Origin: Candidatus Cybelea sp.
GTDB taxonomy: Bacteria; Vulcanimicrobiota; Vulcanimicrobiia; Vulcanimicrobiales; Vulcanimicrobiaceae
Assembly: GCA_036489315.1 (NCBI GenBank)
Contig: DASXFZ010000060.1
Coordinates: forward strand, 83,857 to 147,856
Reading direction: 5' to 3'
Length of the DNA stretch: 64,000 nt
The position numbers and the translations under genes are program-made. The notes beneath the pieces are model-generated. The model had not been told where the DNA came from, searched no databases, and worked only from the letters and a program-made list of their open reading frames with translations. Positions 50,332 through 58,932 of the stretch are shown in pieces; position 1 is the first letter of the stretch; every line of letters starts with the position of its first letter.

Positions 50332-51768
50332 GTGTCCGAGCGTCGTCGTCACGATCTGATCGTCGTCGGCGCAGGGTCCGCCGGGTACGCTGCCGCTCGC
50401 ACGACGCGTGACGTCGGCTGCGACGCTGCATTGGTCGATCGAGGACCCCTAGGCGGGCTCTGCATCCTGCGCGGCTGCATGCCGAGCAAAGCATTGCTCG
50501 CCTCGAGCGATGCCCTGCAGGACGCACGAGACGCGACGGCACTCGGAGTCACGGTCGGCGACGCGTCGATCGACATGCCTTTTATCGCCGCGCGCAAACG
50601 AGTTCTCGTCAAAGAGTTTGCCGACTACCGCATCGAGGGGATCGAGCGATTTCCGCTCTACGTCGGGCCGGCGCGCTTTCTCTCGCCGACGGAACTCGCC
50701 GTCGGCGACGGTACGGTGCTCGAAGCCAAGAAGTTCGTGATTGCCACCGGCAGCAGGATCAGCGCGCCGGATCTTCCCGGACTGAGCGAGACTGGGTATC
50801 TCGACAGCGATTCCCTGCTCGAGTTGGAGGCCGTACCGAAATCGGTGATCGTCCTGGGCGGCGGCTACACGGCGTGCGAGCTCGGCCAGTTTCTCGCGCG
50901 AATGGGCGCGCGCACGACGATCCTGATTCGCAGCGGTCACCTGCTGACTTCGAGCGATGAGGACGTCGGCAACGCGCTGACGGAGTACTTCCGCGACGAA
51001 GGAATCGACGTGGTCACTCGCACGACGCTGCTCGAGGCACGCCGGCGGCCGGAGGGTAAGGCGATTCGCTTTCTGCACGAAGGCCGCGAGAGCGAGCTGG
51101 TGGCGGACGAAATCTTCTACGCGCTGGGCCGCCGGCCGGACGTCGAAGGCCTCGACCTGAGCCGCGCCGGCGTACGGTACGATCCGTCGGGCGGAATCGT
51201 CGTCGACGAAACGATGCGGACGAGTAATCCGAACATTTACGCGGTCGGTGACGTAACCGGGGAGTACATGCTGGTGCACGTTGCGATCTACCAGGGAGAG
51301 GTGGCCGCGCGCAACGCTTGTCTCGCCCTTGGCGAAAAGGCCGACTACCGCGTCGTGGCCGCGCACACGGTCTTCTGCGATCCTCAGATCGCGGCGGTCG
51401 GAGCGAGCGAAAAAGAGTTGAAGCGAAGAGAGATACCCTACGTCAGCGGCCGCTACGATTTCGCCGAGCACGGAAAGGCGCAGTGCCTTGCCAAGACCAA
51501 AGGCTTCGTGAAGATGATGGCCGATCGCGAAACGGGACGGATCTTGGGGGCGGCAATCATCGGCCCGCAGGCATCGGAGCTCATTCACGAAGTGATCGTC
51601 GCGATGACCTATGAAGCGACGGTCGATCATTTTATGCGCATCCCTCACCTCCATCCGACGCTGGCCGAGATCTGGACCTATCCGGCGGAAGAGTGTGCGG
51701 CGCAGCTGGGCCGCAGGTGCCCCGGCGACGAGCAGGTCGAACTGGCGACGAGCGTCGGCGGTGTCTGA
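50332..51768 (+). CDS. FAD-dependent pyridine nucleotide-disulfide oxidoreductase
   Basis: The 478-residue protein has the FAD loop VGAGSAGYAAART, the redox pair CILRGC (Cys44, Cys49) in GGLCILRGCMPSKALL, the NAD loop LGGGYTACELGQFLARMGA and a C-terminal interface domain with HLHPTLAEIW. The pattern matches dihydrolipoamide dehydrogenase, mercuric reductase and glutathione reductase-like enzymes. No 2-oxoacid dehydrogenase genes or mer genes are near. GTG start has AGGAGA upstream. The end overlaps the nitrilase gene by eight bases. Confidence 0.92.
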   Translation: MSERRRHDLIVVGAGSAGYAAARTTRDVGCDAALVDRGPLGGLCILRGCMPSKALLASSDALQDARDATALGVTVGDASIDMPFIAARKRVLVKEFADYRIEGIERFPLYVGPARFLSPTELAVGDGTVLEAKKFVIATGSRISAPDLPGLSETGYLDSDSLLELEAVPKSVIVLGGGYTACELGQFLARMGARTTILIRSGHLLTSSDEDVGNALTEYFRDEGIDVVTRTTLLEARRRPEGKAIRFLHEGRESELVADEIFYALGRRPDVEGLDLSRAGVRYDPSGGIVVDETMRTSNPNIYAVGDVTGEYMLVHVAIYQGEVAARNACLALGEKADYRVVAAHTVFCDPQIAAVGASEKELKRREIPYVSGRYDFAEHGKAQCLAKTKGFVKMMADRETGRILGAAIIGPQASELIHEVIVAMTYEATVDHFMRIPHLHPTLAEIWTYPAEECAAQLGRRCPGDEQVELATSVGGV

Positions 51769-52669
51769 ACCTCGCGATCGGCTGCGCGTCGCAATCGTGC
51801 AGACGAAGCCGGCGAAGGGACAGTACGGCGCGAACCTTCGAACTACGAGTGAGGCGTTCGCTCAACTCTGCAGCGATCCGCCCGGCCTAATCGTTCTCCC
51901 AGAGGCGGCATTGACCGGCTACTTCCTCGAGGGCGCGGTCTACGATCTCGCGCTCCCGGCAGAACGCTTTGCAGCCGACCTCGCAACGGCGTGGCGCGCG
52001 GCCTGCCCGCGGCAGAGCGTCGACATCGTCTGCGGATTCTACGAGAACAAGAGCGGGACGTACTACAACAGCGCGCTGTACCTGCACGTCGAGCCGGAGG
52101 GCGAGCGCATCGTGCACGTCCATCGCAAGATGTTCTTGCCCACGTACGGCGTCTTCGACGAGGAGCGATTTCTCTCGCGGGGACGTAAGCTCGGCGTCTT
52201 CGCAACGCCGTTCGGCACGATGGCGCTGCTCGTCTGCGAAGATGCCTGCCACGCGATAACGGCCACCCTCGCGGCGGTCAAAGGCGCGCGCATCATCATC
52301 GTGCCGAGCGCTTCTCCCGGGCGCGGAATCGAGGCGCCCGGCGAACTCGCGAGCGTCACGCAGTGGCGCGACACGCTGCGGCTCGCCGCGATCGAGCACG
52401 GCGTGTACGTGATCTACGCCGGACTCACTGGATTCGAGGGCGGCAAGGGCATGAGCGGCTCGTCCTTCGTCGTCGATCCCCGAGGCCGAGTGCTCGTCGA
52501 AGGACCGCCATTCGAAGCGTGCATTCTTCGCGCCGATCTCGACCTGCGCGAAATCGACGTCGCGCGCGCGGGCTTGCCGCTGCTCGGCGACTTGGGCGGC
52601 GTACTGCCCGACCTCTTGCTCGACGACGAGCTGCCGCTGCCCGGAGACCGCGGTGCTGCGGGTCGTTGA
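51761..52669 (+). CDS. Nitrilase-fold amidohydrolase, probable glutaminase partner of NadE
   Basis: The 302-residue protein has the carbon-nitrogen hydrolase triad: Glu48 (LPEAALTGYF), Lys123 (HRKMFLPTYG) and Cys159 (LLVCEDACH). The region after the cysteine (IIIVPSASPGRG) resembles the glutaminase domain of glutamine-dependent NAD synthetases. The nadE gene follows with a 17-base overlap. It probably provides ammonia from glutamine to NadE as a separate subunit; this is inference. GTG start overlaps the previous gene by eight bases. Confidence 0.88.
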   Translation: MSEPRDRLRVAIVQTKPAKGQYGANLRTTSEAFAQLCSDPPGLIVLPEAALTGYFLEGAVYDLALPAERFAADLATAWRAACPRQSVDIVCGFYENKSGTYYNSALYLHVEPEGERIVHVHRKMFLPTYGVFDEERFLSRGRKLGVFATPFGTMALLVCEDACHAITATLAAVKGARIIIVPSASPGRGIEAPGELASVTQWRDTLRLAAIEHGVYVIYAGLTGFEGGKGMSGSSFVVDPRGRVLVEGPPFEACILRADLDLREIDVARAGLPLLGDLGGVLPDLLLDDELPLPGDRGAAGR

Positions 52670-53501
52670 GGCCCCCGCCGACCGCCTGGAGCCGCCCGGC
52701 ATCGATCCTGCGGTTGCCGCCGATTGGCTCGTGGCCTTCCTGCGCGACGAGATGCTCGCCCGGCGCGACATTCCGCGCGCGGTCGTCGGCCTCTCAGGCG
52801 GAGTCGATTCTGCGGTGACGGCGTTTCTCTGCGCGCGTGCGCTCGGGGCGCGCAACGTGCACGCGATTCGGATGCCGTACCGGACCTCGAGCACCGCAAG
52901 CTTGGAGGACGCAGCCCTCGTCGTCGACGCGCTCGGCATCGCCTGTACGACGGTCGACATCAGCGCGGCCGTCGACGGCTACCTGCAGTACGAGCCCGAC
53001 GCGGATCCGCGACGACGCGGCAACGTCATGGCGCGAACGAGGATGGTCGTGCTTTTCGATCAATCCGCAAAGCACGACGCGCTGCCGATCGGAACCGGAA
53101 ACAAAACCGAGCGGCTACTGGGATACTTCACCTGGCATGCCGACGATACGCCGCCGCTCAATCCGCTCGGCGACCTCTTTAAGACGCAAGTTTGGGCGCT
53201 GGCCCGCTATCTCGGCGTGCCGCAGCCGCTGATCGACAAAGCGCCGAGCGCCGATCTCGAAGCGGATCAGACCGATGAAGCCGACCTCGGCATCAGCTAC
53301 GCTCGCGCGGACGCCATTTTGGAACGGCTGCTCCGCGGCTACACGAACGCCGAGCTGATCGAGCGGGGTTTCGGGCGCGGTGACGTCGAGCTCGTCCGGC
53401 GCCGCGTCGACTCGACGCATTGGAAGCGCCACTTGCCGACCACCGCGATGCTGACCAACACGGCGATCAACGAGTTTTTCCTGCGCCCCGTGGACTACTG
53501 A
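52653..53501 (+). CDS. nadE: NAD synthetase (ammonia-type domain)
   Basis: The 282-residue adenylating amidase has the PP-loop GLSGGVDSAV (about residues 46-55), GTGNKTERLLGYFTWHADD and APSADLEADQTDEADLGISYARAD (in parts), which are NadE signatures. It joins ammonia to nicotinate adenine dinucleotide. No glutaminase domain is fused, but a nitrilase-fold gene sits directly upstream with overlap. GTG start; the stop overlaps the next ATG by one base. Confidence 0.95.
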   Translation: MLRVVEAPADRLEPPGIDPAVAADWLVAFLRDEMLARRDIPRAVVGLSGGVDSAVTAFLCARALGARNVHAIRMPYRTSSTASLEDAALVVDALGIACTTVDISAAVDGYLQYEPDADPRRRGNVMARTRMVVLFDQSAKHDALPIGTGNKTERLLGYFTWHADDTPPLNPLGDLFKTQVWALARYLGVPQPLIDKAPSADLEADQTDEADLGISYARADAILERLLRGYTNAELIERGFGRGDVELVRRRVDSTHWKRHLPTTAMLTNTAINEFFLRPVDY

Positions 53502-54085
53502 TGCGCCGGCCATTTTTTCCGGTGAGCTTGAATCTCGAAGGCCGCAAGTGCGTCGTGATCGGCGCTGTGGACGACCGGGAGGCCGTCGAGAAAACCGCTT
53601 CGCTCGAAGAGTGCGGCGCGCAGGTGCAGCGGATCTACGACGCATCGATGCTGCGGGACGAGGATCTGAGCGACGCGTTCTTCGTGATCTCGACCCCGCA
53701 GGACGCACGGCTCTCGGCTCGTCTGCGAGCCCTGGCGGATCGCGAGCGCTTTTTACTCTGCTGCATCGATCAGCCGCGTTACGGCTTCGTGGCAATGGCG
53801 GCGATCGTCAAGGCCGGTCCAGTGCGCGTTGCGATCTCGACCGCCGGGCTCGCTCCCCGCGTCGGGAAGATCATCAAAAACGCCATGGCTGCGGCGATGG
53901 ACGCGCGCTTCGCGCGCTTCATCGGGAACTTGGCGCAACGGCGAGAGCGCGCCCACGCCGCACACCCCGCTCCCGATGAGTCGGCGCTGCGGCGCAACGC
54001 GATGATCGAAGCAGCGCGCGGTTTTCAGGCCGAGGTTCGTTTCGAGTACCCGCAGTGGTTTGAGCAAGACGATGCCGAACGTTGA
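53501..54085 (+). CDS. Precorrin-2 dehydrogenase / sirohydrochlorin ferrochelatase-like (Met8/CysG-N type)
   Basis: The 194-residue protein has the NAD-binding start FFPVSLNLEGRKCVVIGAVDDREA and the family-specific segments VISTPQDARLSARLRALA, LCCIDQPRYGFVAMAAIVKAGPVRVAISTAGLAPRVGKIIK (in parts). It would oxidise precorrin-2 and insert iron to make siroheme. The glycine-rich loop is less regular than usual (GAVDD instead of GGGxVA). Siroheme would serve sulfite reductase, in line with the sulfate genes at 19 kb. Confidence 0.82.
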   Translation: MRRPFFPVSLNLEGRKCVVIGAVDDREAVEKTASLEECGAQVQRIYDASMLRDEDLSDAFFVISTPQDARLSARLRALADRERFLLCCIDQPRYGFVAMAAIVKAGPVRVAISTAGLAPRVGKIIKNAMAAAMDARFARFIGNLAQRRERAHAAHPAPDESALRRNAMIEAARGFQAEVRFEYPQWFEQDDAER

Positions 54086-55328
54086 GCTCGTTGCGGTCGG
54101 CACGGAGCTTCTACTCGGGCAGTTACTCGATACGAACACGCCGTTCATCGCCCAAGCGCTTGCAAGTGCCGGCATCGACGTGCTCGGGACGCAGGCGGTC
54201 GGAGATAATCGCGAACGAATCGCTCGCGTGCTGCTCGCGGCGCTCGCGCGCGCCGACGGCGTCGTTACGACCGGCGGTCTCGGGCCCACGACCGACGACC
54301 TGACGAAGGAGGCCGTCTGCGACGCGCTGGGTCTCGGGGTCGAGCTGTACGAGCCGGCGCTACGCCAAATGGAGGATTTCTTTGCGAAGATCGGCCGCCC
54401 AATGCGCGCCAACAATCGCAAACAGGCGGAGCTCCCGCAAGGCAGCCTCCCGCTGGATAATCCCAACGGGACGGCGCCGGGATTCATCGCGTTTTCGCGC
54501 GAGGGAAAGTTCGTCGCCTGCATGCCGGGCGTGCCGGCAGAGATGAAACCGCTGCTGAGCAACGCAGTCGTGCCATTTCTTCGCGACCGACTGCACGCGA
54601 GCGAACTCATCGTGACGCGCGTCATTCACACGATCGGCCTTGGCGAGTCGGAGATCGATTATCGCATCGGCGACCTCTTCCGCGCCAGCGAAAACCCGAA
54701 GATCGCGGTGCTCGCGCACGACTTTCGGGCCGACGTAAAGATCATGGCCAAGAGTCCGTCGGACGCGCAAGCACGGCAGCTGATCGAGCCGTTGGAGCAC
54801 GAGATCGAGGAGCGCCTTGCGGGAAGCGTCTTCGGCATCGACGACGAGACGCCGGCGAGCGCGGTACTGCGCGCGCTGCGCGCGCGGGGCGCGCGCCTGG
54901 CGCTGGCCGAGTCGTGCACCGGCGGCCGCATCGCTGCGGCTCTGACGAGCGTCCCCGGAGCGTCGGAAAGCTTCATCGGGGCGATCGTCGCGTACGACAA
55001 CGCCATCAAGGTCTCCGAGCTGGACGTCGCGCCGCTAACGCTCGAACGCTACGGCGCCGTCAGCGAAGAATCGGCGCGCGAGATGGCGGCCGGGGCGCGG
55101 CTTCGCCTGCAGGCAGATATTGGGCTCGCCACGACCGGTATCGCCGGGCCGAGCGGCGGAACTCCGCAGAAACCGGTCGGCTCGGTGTGGATCGCGCTGG
55201 ACGACGTGCGCTCCGCGGCCCGCGCGTGCCGTTTTGCGTTCCATGGCGACCGCGACGCGGTTGTGCGCCGCGCCACCGCGGCGGCGCTGAATCTGCTGTG
55301 GCGCCACCTCGAAGGTCAGGAACCGTAG
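54072..55328 (+). CDS. cinA: CinA-family protein (competence/damage-inducible; NMN deamidase type)
   Basis: The 418-residue protein has the N-terminal MoaB-like domain (AVGTELLLGQLLDTNTPFIAQAL and TTGGLGPTTDDLTKEAV) and the C-terminal CinA domain (LALAESCTGGRIAAALTSVPGAS and TTGIAGPSGG) with NMN amidohydrolase function in several bacteria. ADP-ribose pyrophosphatase activity belongs to the N-terminal part. ATG at 54072 is used; TTG at 54060 is possible. Its presence next to nadE fits NAD recycling. Confidence 0.93.
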   Translation: MPNVELVAVGTELLLGQLLDTNTPFIAQALASAGIDVLGTQAVGDNRERIARVLLAALARADGVVTTGGLGPTTDDLTKEAVCDALGLGVELYEPALRQMEDFFAKIGRPMRANNRKQAELPQGSLPLDNPNGTAPGFIAFSREGKFVACMPGVPAEMKPLLSNAVVPFLRDRLHASELIVTRVIHTIGLGESEIDYRIGDLFRASENPKIAVLAHDFRADVKIMAKSPSDAQARQLIEPLEHEIEERLAGSVFGIDDETPASAVLRALRARGARLALAESCTGGRIAAALTSVPGASESFIGAIVAYDNAIKVSELDVAPLTLERYGAVSEESAREMAAGARLRLQADIGLATTGIAGPSGGTPQKPVGSVWIALDDVRSAARACRFAFHGDRDAVVRRATAAALNLLWRHLEGQEP

Positions 55329-56344
55329 CCGGCGGAGGCGAGCACCGCCTGCGTGGCAACGCCGTCGTCGAAGGTCGGCAGCGCGTTGGGTTTTCCTTCG
55401 ATCTGCTTGAGGAGTTCGTCGTAGAGCTCCATGAGCAGCGGTACGTTGGGATTGATGCTCGACTGCGCGTCGTACGGTGAGGGTTTGCAGGTAAGCTCGT
55501 CGGTGCCGTCGCCGTCGATCGTATAGAGCGTCACGTCGACGAGGTTCGGCCCGCTCGCAACCGCAGTACGGCGCTCCCCGTGTACGGCCAGCGTGTAGCC
55601 GTCAACCGCCGCGGTTGCGTCCGCGCAGAGCCTCGCGATCGTGCGATCTCCGTACTCGACGATGGCGGTCGAGCCGTCGTCGACCGTCGAAGTGAAGGTC
55701 CCCGCCGCGTCGTGGCGCTGCGGATTGGCCGTTCGCGAGATGCCGGCGCTGCGAACGGGTGCGCGGCCGGCGATCCAGTTCGCTTGATCGATCAGGTGCG
55801 AGAGCAGCGCGCCGGCCAACCCGCCGCCGCGCGCGCGCTCGAACCACCAGCTGCGTTCCCGTCGTTCGGCGGCTCGCAGCGTCGTGCGCAGCATCGTAAC
55901 CTCGATGTTGCGCAGGGCACCGAGGTGGCCGTTGGCGACGAGCTCTTTGATGGCCGCGATCTGCGCGATGAAGCGAAACTCGTGCGAAATGCCGCAGGCG
56001 GTCTCGGCCGCGGCCGCGGCATCACGCATCGCGCGCGCCGCTTCTACGCTCGTTGCAAAGGGCTTTTCGCAGAGAACGTGCTTGCAGGCCGCCAGCGATG
56101 CGAGAACGTCTTGCGTGTGAGCGAACGGCGGCGAGGCAACGGTCACGAGGTCGAGCTCGCATCCGGCGAGCATCTCTTGGCAGGAGCGGAAGGCGTGCGG
56201 GATTCCTTCTTGCTCGGCAACGGCCGCCGCCTTGGACGGTGAGGCGATAGCAACGACCTCAAAATGCGGGTGTAGGCGTAACGCCGGGAGGTGCGCGATC
56301 GCGCCGAAGCCGGCTCCAACGATCCCGGTTCGTAACGGTTTCAT
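55316..56344 (-). CDS. Gfo/Idh/MocA-family NAD-dependent oxidoreductase
   Basis: The 342-residue protein has GIVGAGFGAIAHLPALRLHP with the Rossmann loop, VTVASPPFAHTQDVL, CEKPFATS with the catalytic lysine, and GGLAGALLSHLIDQANW. Such enzymes oxidise or reduce sugars, inositols or other polyols. It is the last of three coupled genes in an operon with a class III aminotransferase and a LuxC-like reductase. Substrate unknown. Its 3' end overlaps cinA by 13 bases. Confidence 0.92.
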   Translation of the reverse strand: MKPLRTGIVGAGFGAIAHLPALRLHPHFEVVAIASPSKAAAVAEQEGIPHAFRSCQEMLAGCELDLVTVASPPFAHTQDVLASLAACKHVLCEKPFATSVEAARAMRDAAAAAETACGISHEFRFIAQIAAIKELVANGHLGALRNIEVTMLRTTLRAAERRERSWWFERARGGGLAGALLSHLIDQANWIAGRAPVRSAGISRTANPQRHDAAGTFTSTVDDGSTAIVEYGDRTIARLCADATAAVDGYTLAVHGERRTAVASGPNLVDVTLYTIDGDGTDELTCKPSPYDAQSSINPNVPLLMELYDELLKQIEGKPNALPTFDDGVATQAVLASAGYGS

Positions 56345-57648
56345 GCCGTCGATCCCTCCGTTTCAAGGATAGCGAGCTCGAGGATCTCGAGTACGCGCTC
56401 GAGTTGCCGCTGCGCGATTACGAGCGGCGGTGAGATGGTTATGACGTCGCCGCAGCGACCGGATTGAAGAAGGATCAGTCCGCGGCGCAGCGCCGCTTTG
56501 ACGACGGCCGTTGCCTGCGCGCCGTTGCGAAACGCAATGCCGTAGAGCAGCCCGGTGCCGCGAACGTCGACGACGCTCGGGTGAGCGCGCAGCCCTTGCA
56601 GACGCGGCCACAGCGCTCGTCCGGCGCGGCGCGCCCTGGCGGGAAGGTCTTGACGTTCGAGCTCGTCGATCGTGGCGATGGCCGCGGCGCAGGCGAGCGG
56701 ATTCCCGAGATACGTTGATGTGTGCAGTGCCTCGCCGCTCGATTCCGGCCACGCGCTCATGATCTTCGCGCGGCCCGCCGCCGCGCTGATCGGCAAACCG
56801 GAGCCCATCGCCTTGCCGATGCAGAGGATGTCGGGAACGACGTTCTCGCGCTCGACCGCAAACCAATCTCCCGTTCTTCCGAAACCGGTGAAGATCTCGT
56901 CGACGATCATCACGATGCCCCGCTCGTCGCAAAGGGCGCGCAACGCTTGCAGGTAGCCGCGCGGGGGAACGACGACGCCGCCGCGTCCTTGAATCGGCTC
57001 GATGATGACCGCCGCGAGATCGTCTCGCTGTGAGAAGGCGCGCCGTGCAGCGTCGATGGCCGCCTGCGCGCTCGTCGCGCTCTCCGAAGGGTAGCTCAGG
57101 AGCAGAGGTGCGGCACCCAGCGCGCCGGCGAAGGGCCGGCGAAACCGCTCGATTCCTCCGACGGAAAGCGCGCCGAACGAAAGCCCGTGGTAGGCTCCGT
57201 GGTATGCGGCGAAGCGGCTCTTTCCGGTGTAGAGCATCGCGCTCTTGAGTCCGGCTTCGACCGCCTCCGAGCCGGTCGTCGCCAGAAAAACGGTCTCGAG
57301 GCCGCTCGGAAGAATTCGTGCCAGGCGCTCGAAGAGCTGCACGCGGATCTGCGATGGATGCACGTCGCCCATGCCGTGCACAAGCCGTCGCGCTTGCTGC
57401 GAAACCGCGTCGGCGACACGTGGATTACAGTGCCCGGCATTGGCGACGCCGAAGGCCGCCGTCGCGTCGAGGTAACGGTTGCCGTCGACGTCGGTAACGG
57501 TCGCGCCGTCGGCCGACTCCCAGAAGACGGGAAAATCGTTGGAAAGAAACGTTACGTTGCGCGATTCGTGCGCGCGTAAACGCGTCGCCAGTTCCGCGGT
57601 GTGCGGTCCTGGAATTTCGGTGACGAGATTTTCGAGCGCCTCGCTCAC
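56341..57648 (-). CDS. Class III pyridoxal-phosphate aminotransferase
   Basis: The 435-residue enzyme has the fold type I class III pattern: VTDVDGNRYLDATAAFGVANAGH, AYHGAYHGLSFGAL, MIVDEIFTGFGRTG (Asp250) and CIGKAMGSGLPISA with the Schiff-base lysine 279. It transfers amino groups to or from omega-amino or keto/aldehyde substrates. It overlaps the LuxC-like gene by four bases upstream and the oxidoreductase by four bases downstream. With the reductase it could turn an acyl-CoA into an amine through an aldehyde. Confidence 0.93.
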   Translation of the reverse strand: MSEALENLVTEIPGPHTAELATRLRAHESRNVTFLSNDFPVFWESADGATVTDVDGNRYLDATAAFGVANAGHCNPRVADAVSQQARRLVHGMGDVHPSQIRVQLFERLARILPSGLETVFLATTGSEAVEAGLKSAMLYTGKSRFAAYHGAYHGLSFGALSVGGIERFRRPFAGALGAAPLLLSYPSESATSAQAAIDAARRAFSQRDDLAAVIIEPIQGRGGVVVPPRGYLQALRALCDERGIVMIVDEIFTGFGRTGDWFAVERENVVPDILCIGKAMGSGLPISAAAGRAKIMSAWPESSGEALHTSTYLGNPLACAAAIATIDELERQDLPARARRAGRALWPRLQGLRAHPSVVDVRGTGLLYGIAFRNGAQATAVVKAALRRGLILLQSGRCGDVITISPPLVIAQRQLERVLEILELAILETEGSTA

Positions 57649-58859
57649 GTTTCGTCGACGATCCAGCGAACGAACTCGGCAATTCGCGGGCGGCCGCCGT
57701 GCGGATTCGCCAAGCGGGGCGCCTGCAGCGAACCAAACGGCGCGACCCGCGCCGCACCGCTTGCGGCGGCAAGATCGCGTGCCGGGGCGCCGCCCGGTGC
57801 TACCGCGAGCGACTCGAGGCTGATCCGATGCAGCCGCAGATATTCAAGCGCATCCGCCGGCGCGTCTACGGAGCGTACGTTGATCGCTCGCGGCGCAAGG
57901 AGCGGAGCTTCTTCCAAGGGTGCATCGAGGAGCACCAGCGAGGATGCAGCGGCATCGACGACATCGCGATCGACGACCGCGGTTCGAAAGGCGGCCAGAT
58001 CGCGCGCCATGGCGCGTCTCGCCGCGCCTTCGGTCCGCGGCAGGGCCGGAAAGCGCACTTCAACCGTTTCGATCGCGCGCCGCAGGAGGGTGCAAAACGC
58101 TTGCGGAGAGACGTGGCCGCCGCGCTCGACGAAGAGCAGGTGAAGCGAAAGGCAGCCTTCGCCGTCATAGAGGAGCATGTCACGCGCCGCGTCCCGTGCC
58201 AGCGCTGCGGCCTCGCTTTCGCTTTGCAGTGCCGGCGCAGCGAGGTATCCGGCGCTGGATTTTGCCGGATACGCGATGTAACGCGTGGGAACGCGCAGCG
58301 TGCTCGCGATGGCGTTTAGCGTCGCATCGGCCCCGAAGGCGACGACGCAGTCGTACTCTGCGAGGTCTACGCGGTCGCGTTCGCCTCGCCAAGGCCGGGC
58401 GACGGCAGCCGGACCAAACTCCGGCGACGCCTCGGCGAGCGTCGCAAAAAAGGCGGCGACGAGGTGATCCGCGCGGTCTTTCACCAGCACGTCGCACTTC
58501 GCGCAAAGCGCGAAGATCGCGGGGAGGATCGCGACGCCGATCGTCGTGCGGCTAGAAACGACGCAGACGCGCCCGATCCCGAGTGCTTTCGCGAACAGCC
58601 CGGGTTCGCACTCGATAAAGGTGTCGAGGGCGTCGAGCGAGCCCAGTTCGGCAGCGATAACGCGGCGCAGCCCGTCCGCGGTTATCGAACGAAACAGGCG
58701 GTCGAACGCGTAATCGACGACCGGCAGAGAGTATTCCATGCGCTCGCTTACCGCCGCGCGAGCGCGTTGCCGCGCCGCGAGCGCCGGATTCCTCCAGGCG
58801 CTCGCGGCCGCGTCGATCGCGTGGACGATGGATCGCACGGGCAGGCTCTTAACCATCAT
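57645..58859 (-). CDS. LuxC-like acyl-CoA reductase
   Basis: The 404-residue protein has the LuxC-type aldehyde dehydrogenase fold pattern with VCVVSSRTTIGVAILPAIFALCAKCDVLVKDRADH (key part: TTIGVAILPAIFALCAK) and LYDGEGCLSLHLLFVE, where Cys236 is the likely acyl-transfer nucleophile. LuxC reduces fatty acyl groups to aldehyde using NADPH; other members of PF05893 act in secondary metabolism. No luciferase gene is nearby. ATG start at 58859, first gene of the three-gene operon, divergent from a surface-protein gene 73 bases away. Confidence 0.8.
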   Translation of the reverse strand: MMVKSLPVRSIVHAIDAAASAWRNPALAARQRARAAVSERMEYSLPVVDYAFDRLFRSITADGLRRVIAAELGSLDALDTFIECEPGLFAKALGIGRVCVVSSRTTIGVAILPAIFALCAKCDVLVKDRADHLVAAFFATLAEASPEFGPAAVARPWRGERDRVDLAEYDCVVAFGADATLNAIASTLRVPTRYIAYPAKSSAGYLAAPALQSESEAAALARDAARDMLLYDGEGCLSLHLLFVERGGHVSPQAFCTLLRRAIETVEVRFPALPRTEGAARRAMARDLAAFRTAVVDRDVVDAAASSLVLLDAPLEEAPLLAPRAINVRSVDAPADALEYLRLHRISLESLAVAPGGAPARDLAAASGAARVAPFGSLQAPRLANPHGGRPRIAEFVRWIVDET

Positions 58860-58932
58860 TTCATCTCTTCAGGGGTCTTGCGGGCGTCTCCCCGAGGTTC
58901 CGGCAGATGGTACGGCAAAGGGGCGAACACGA

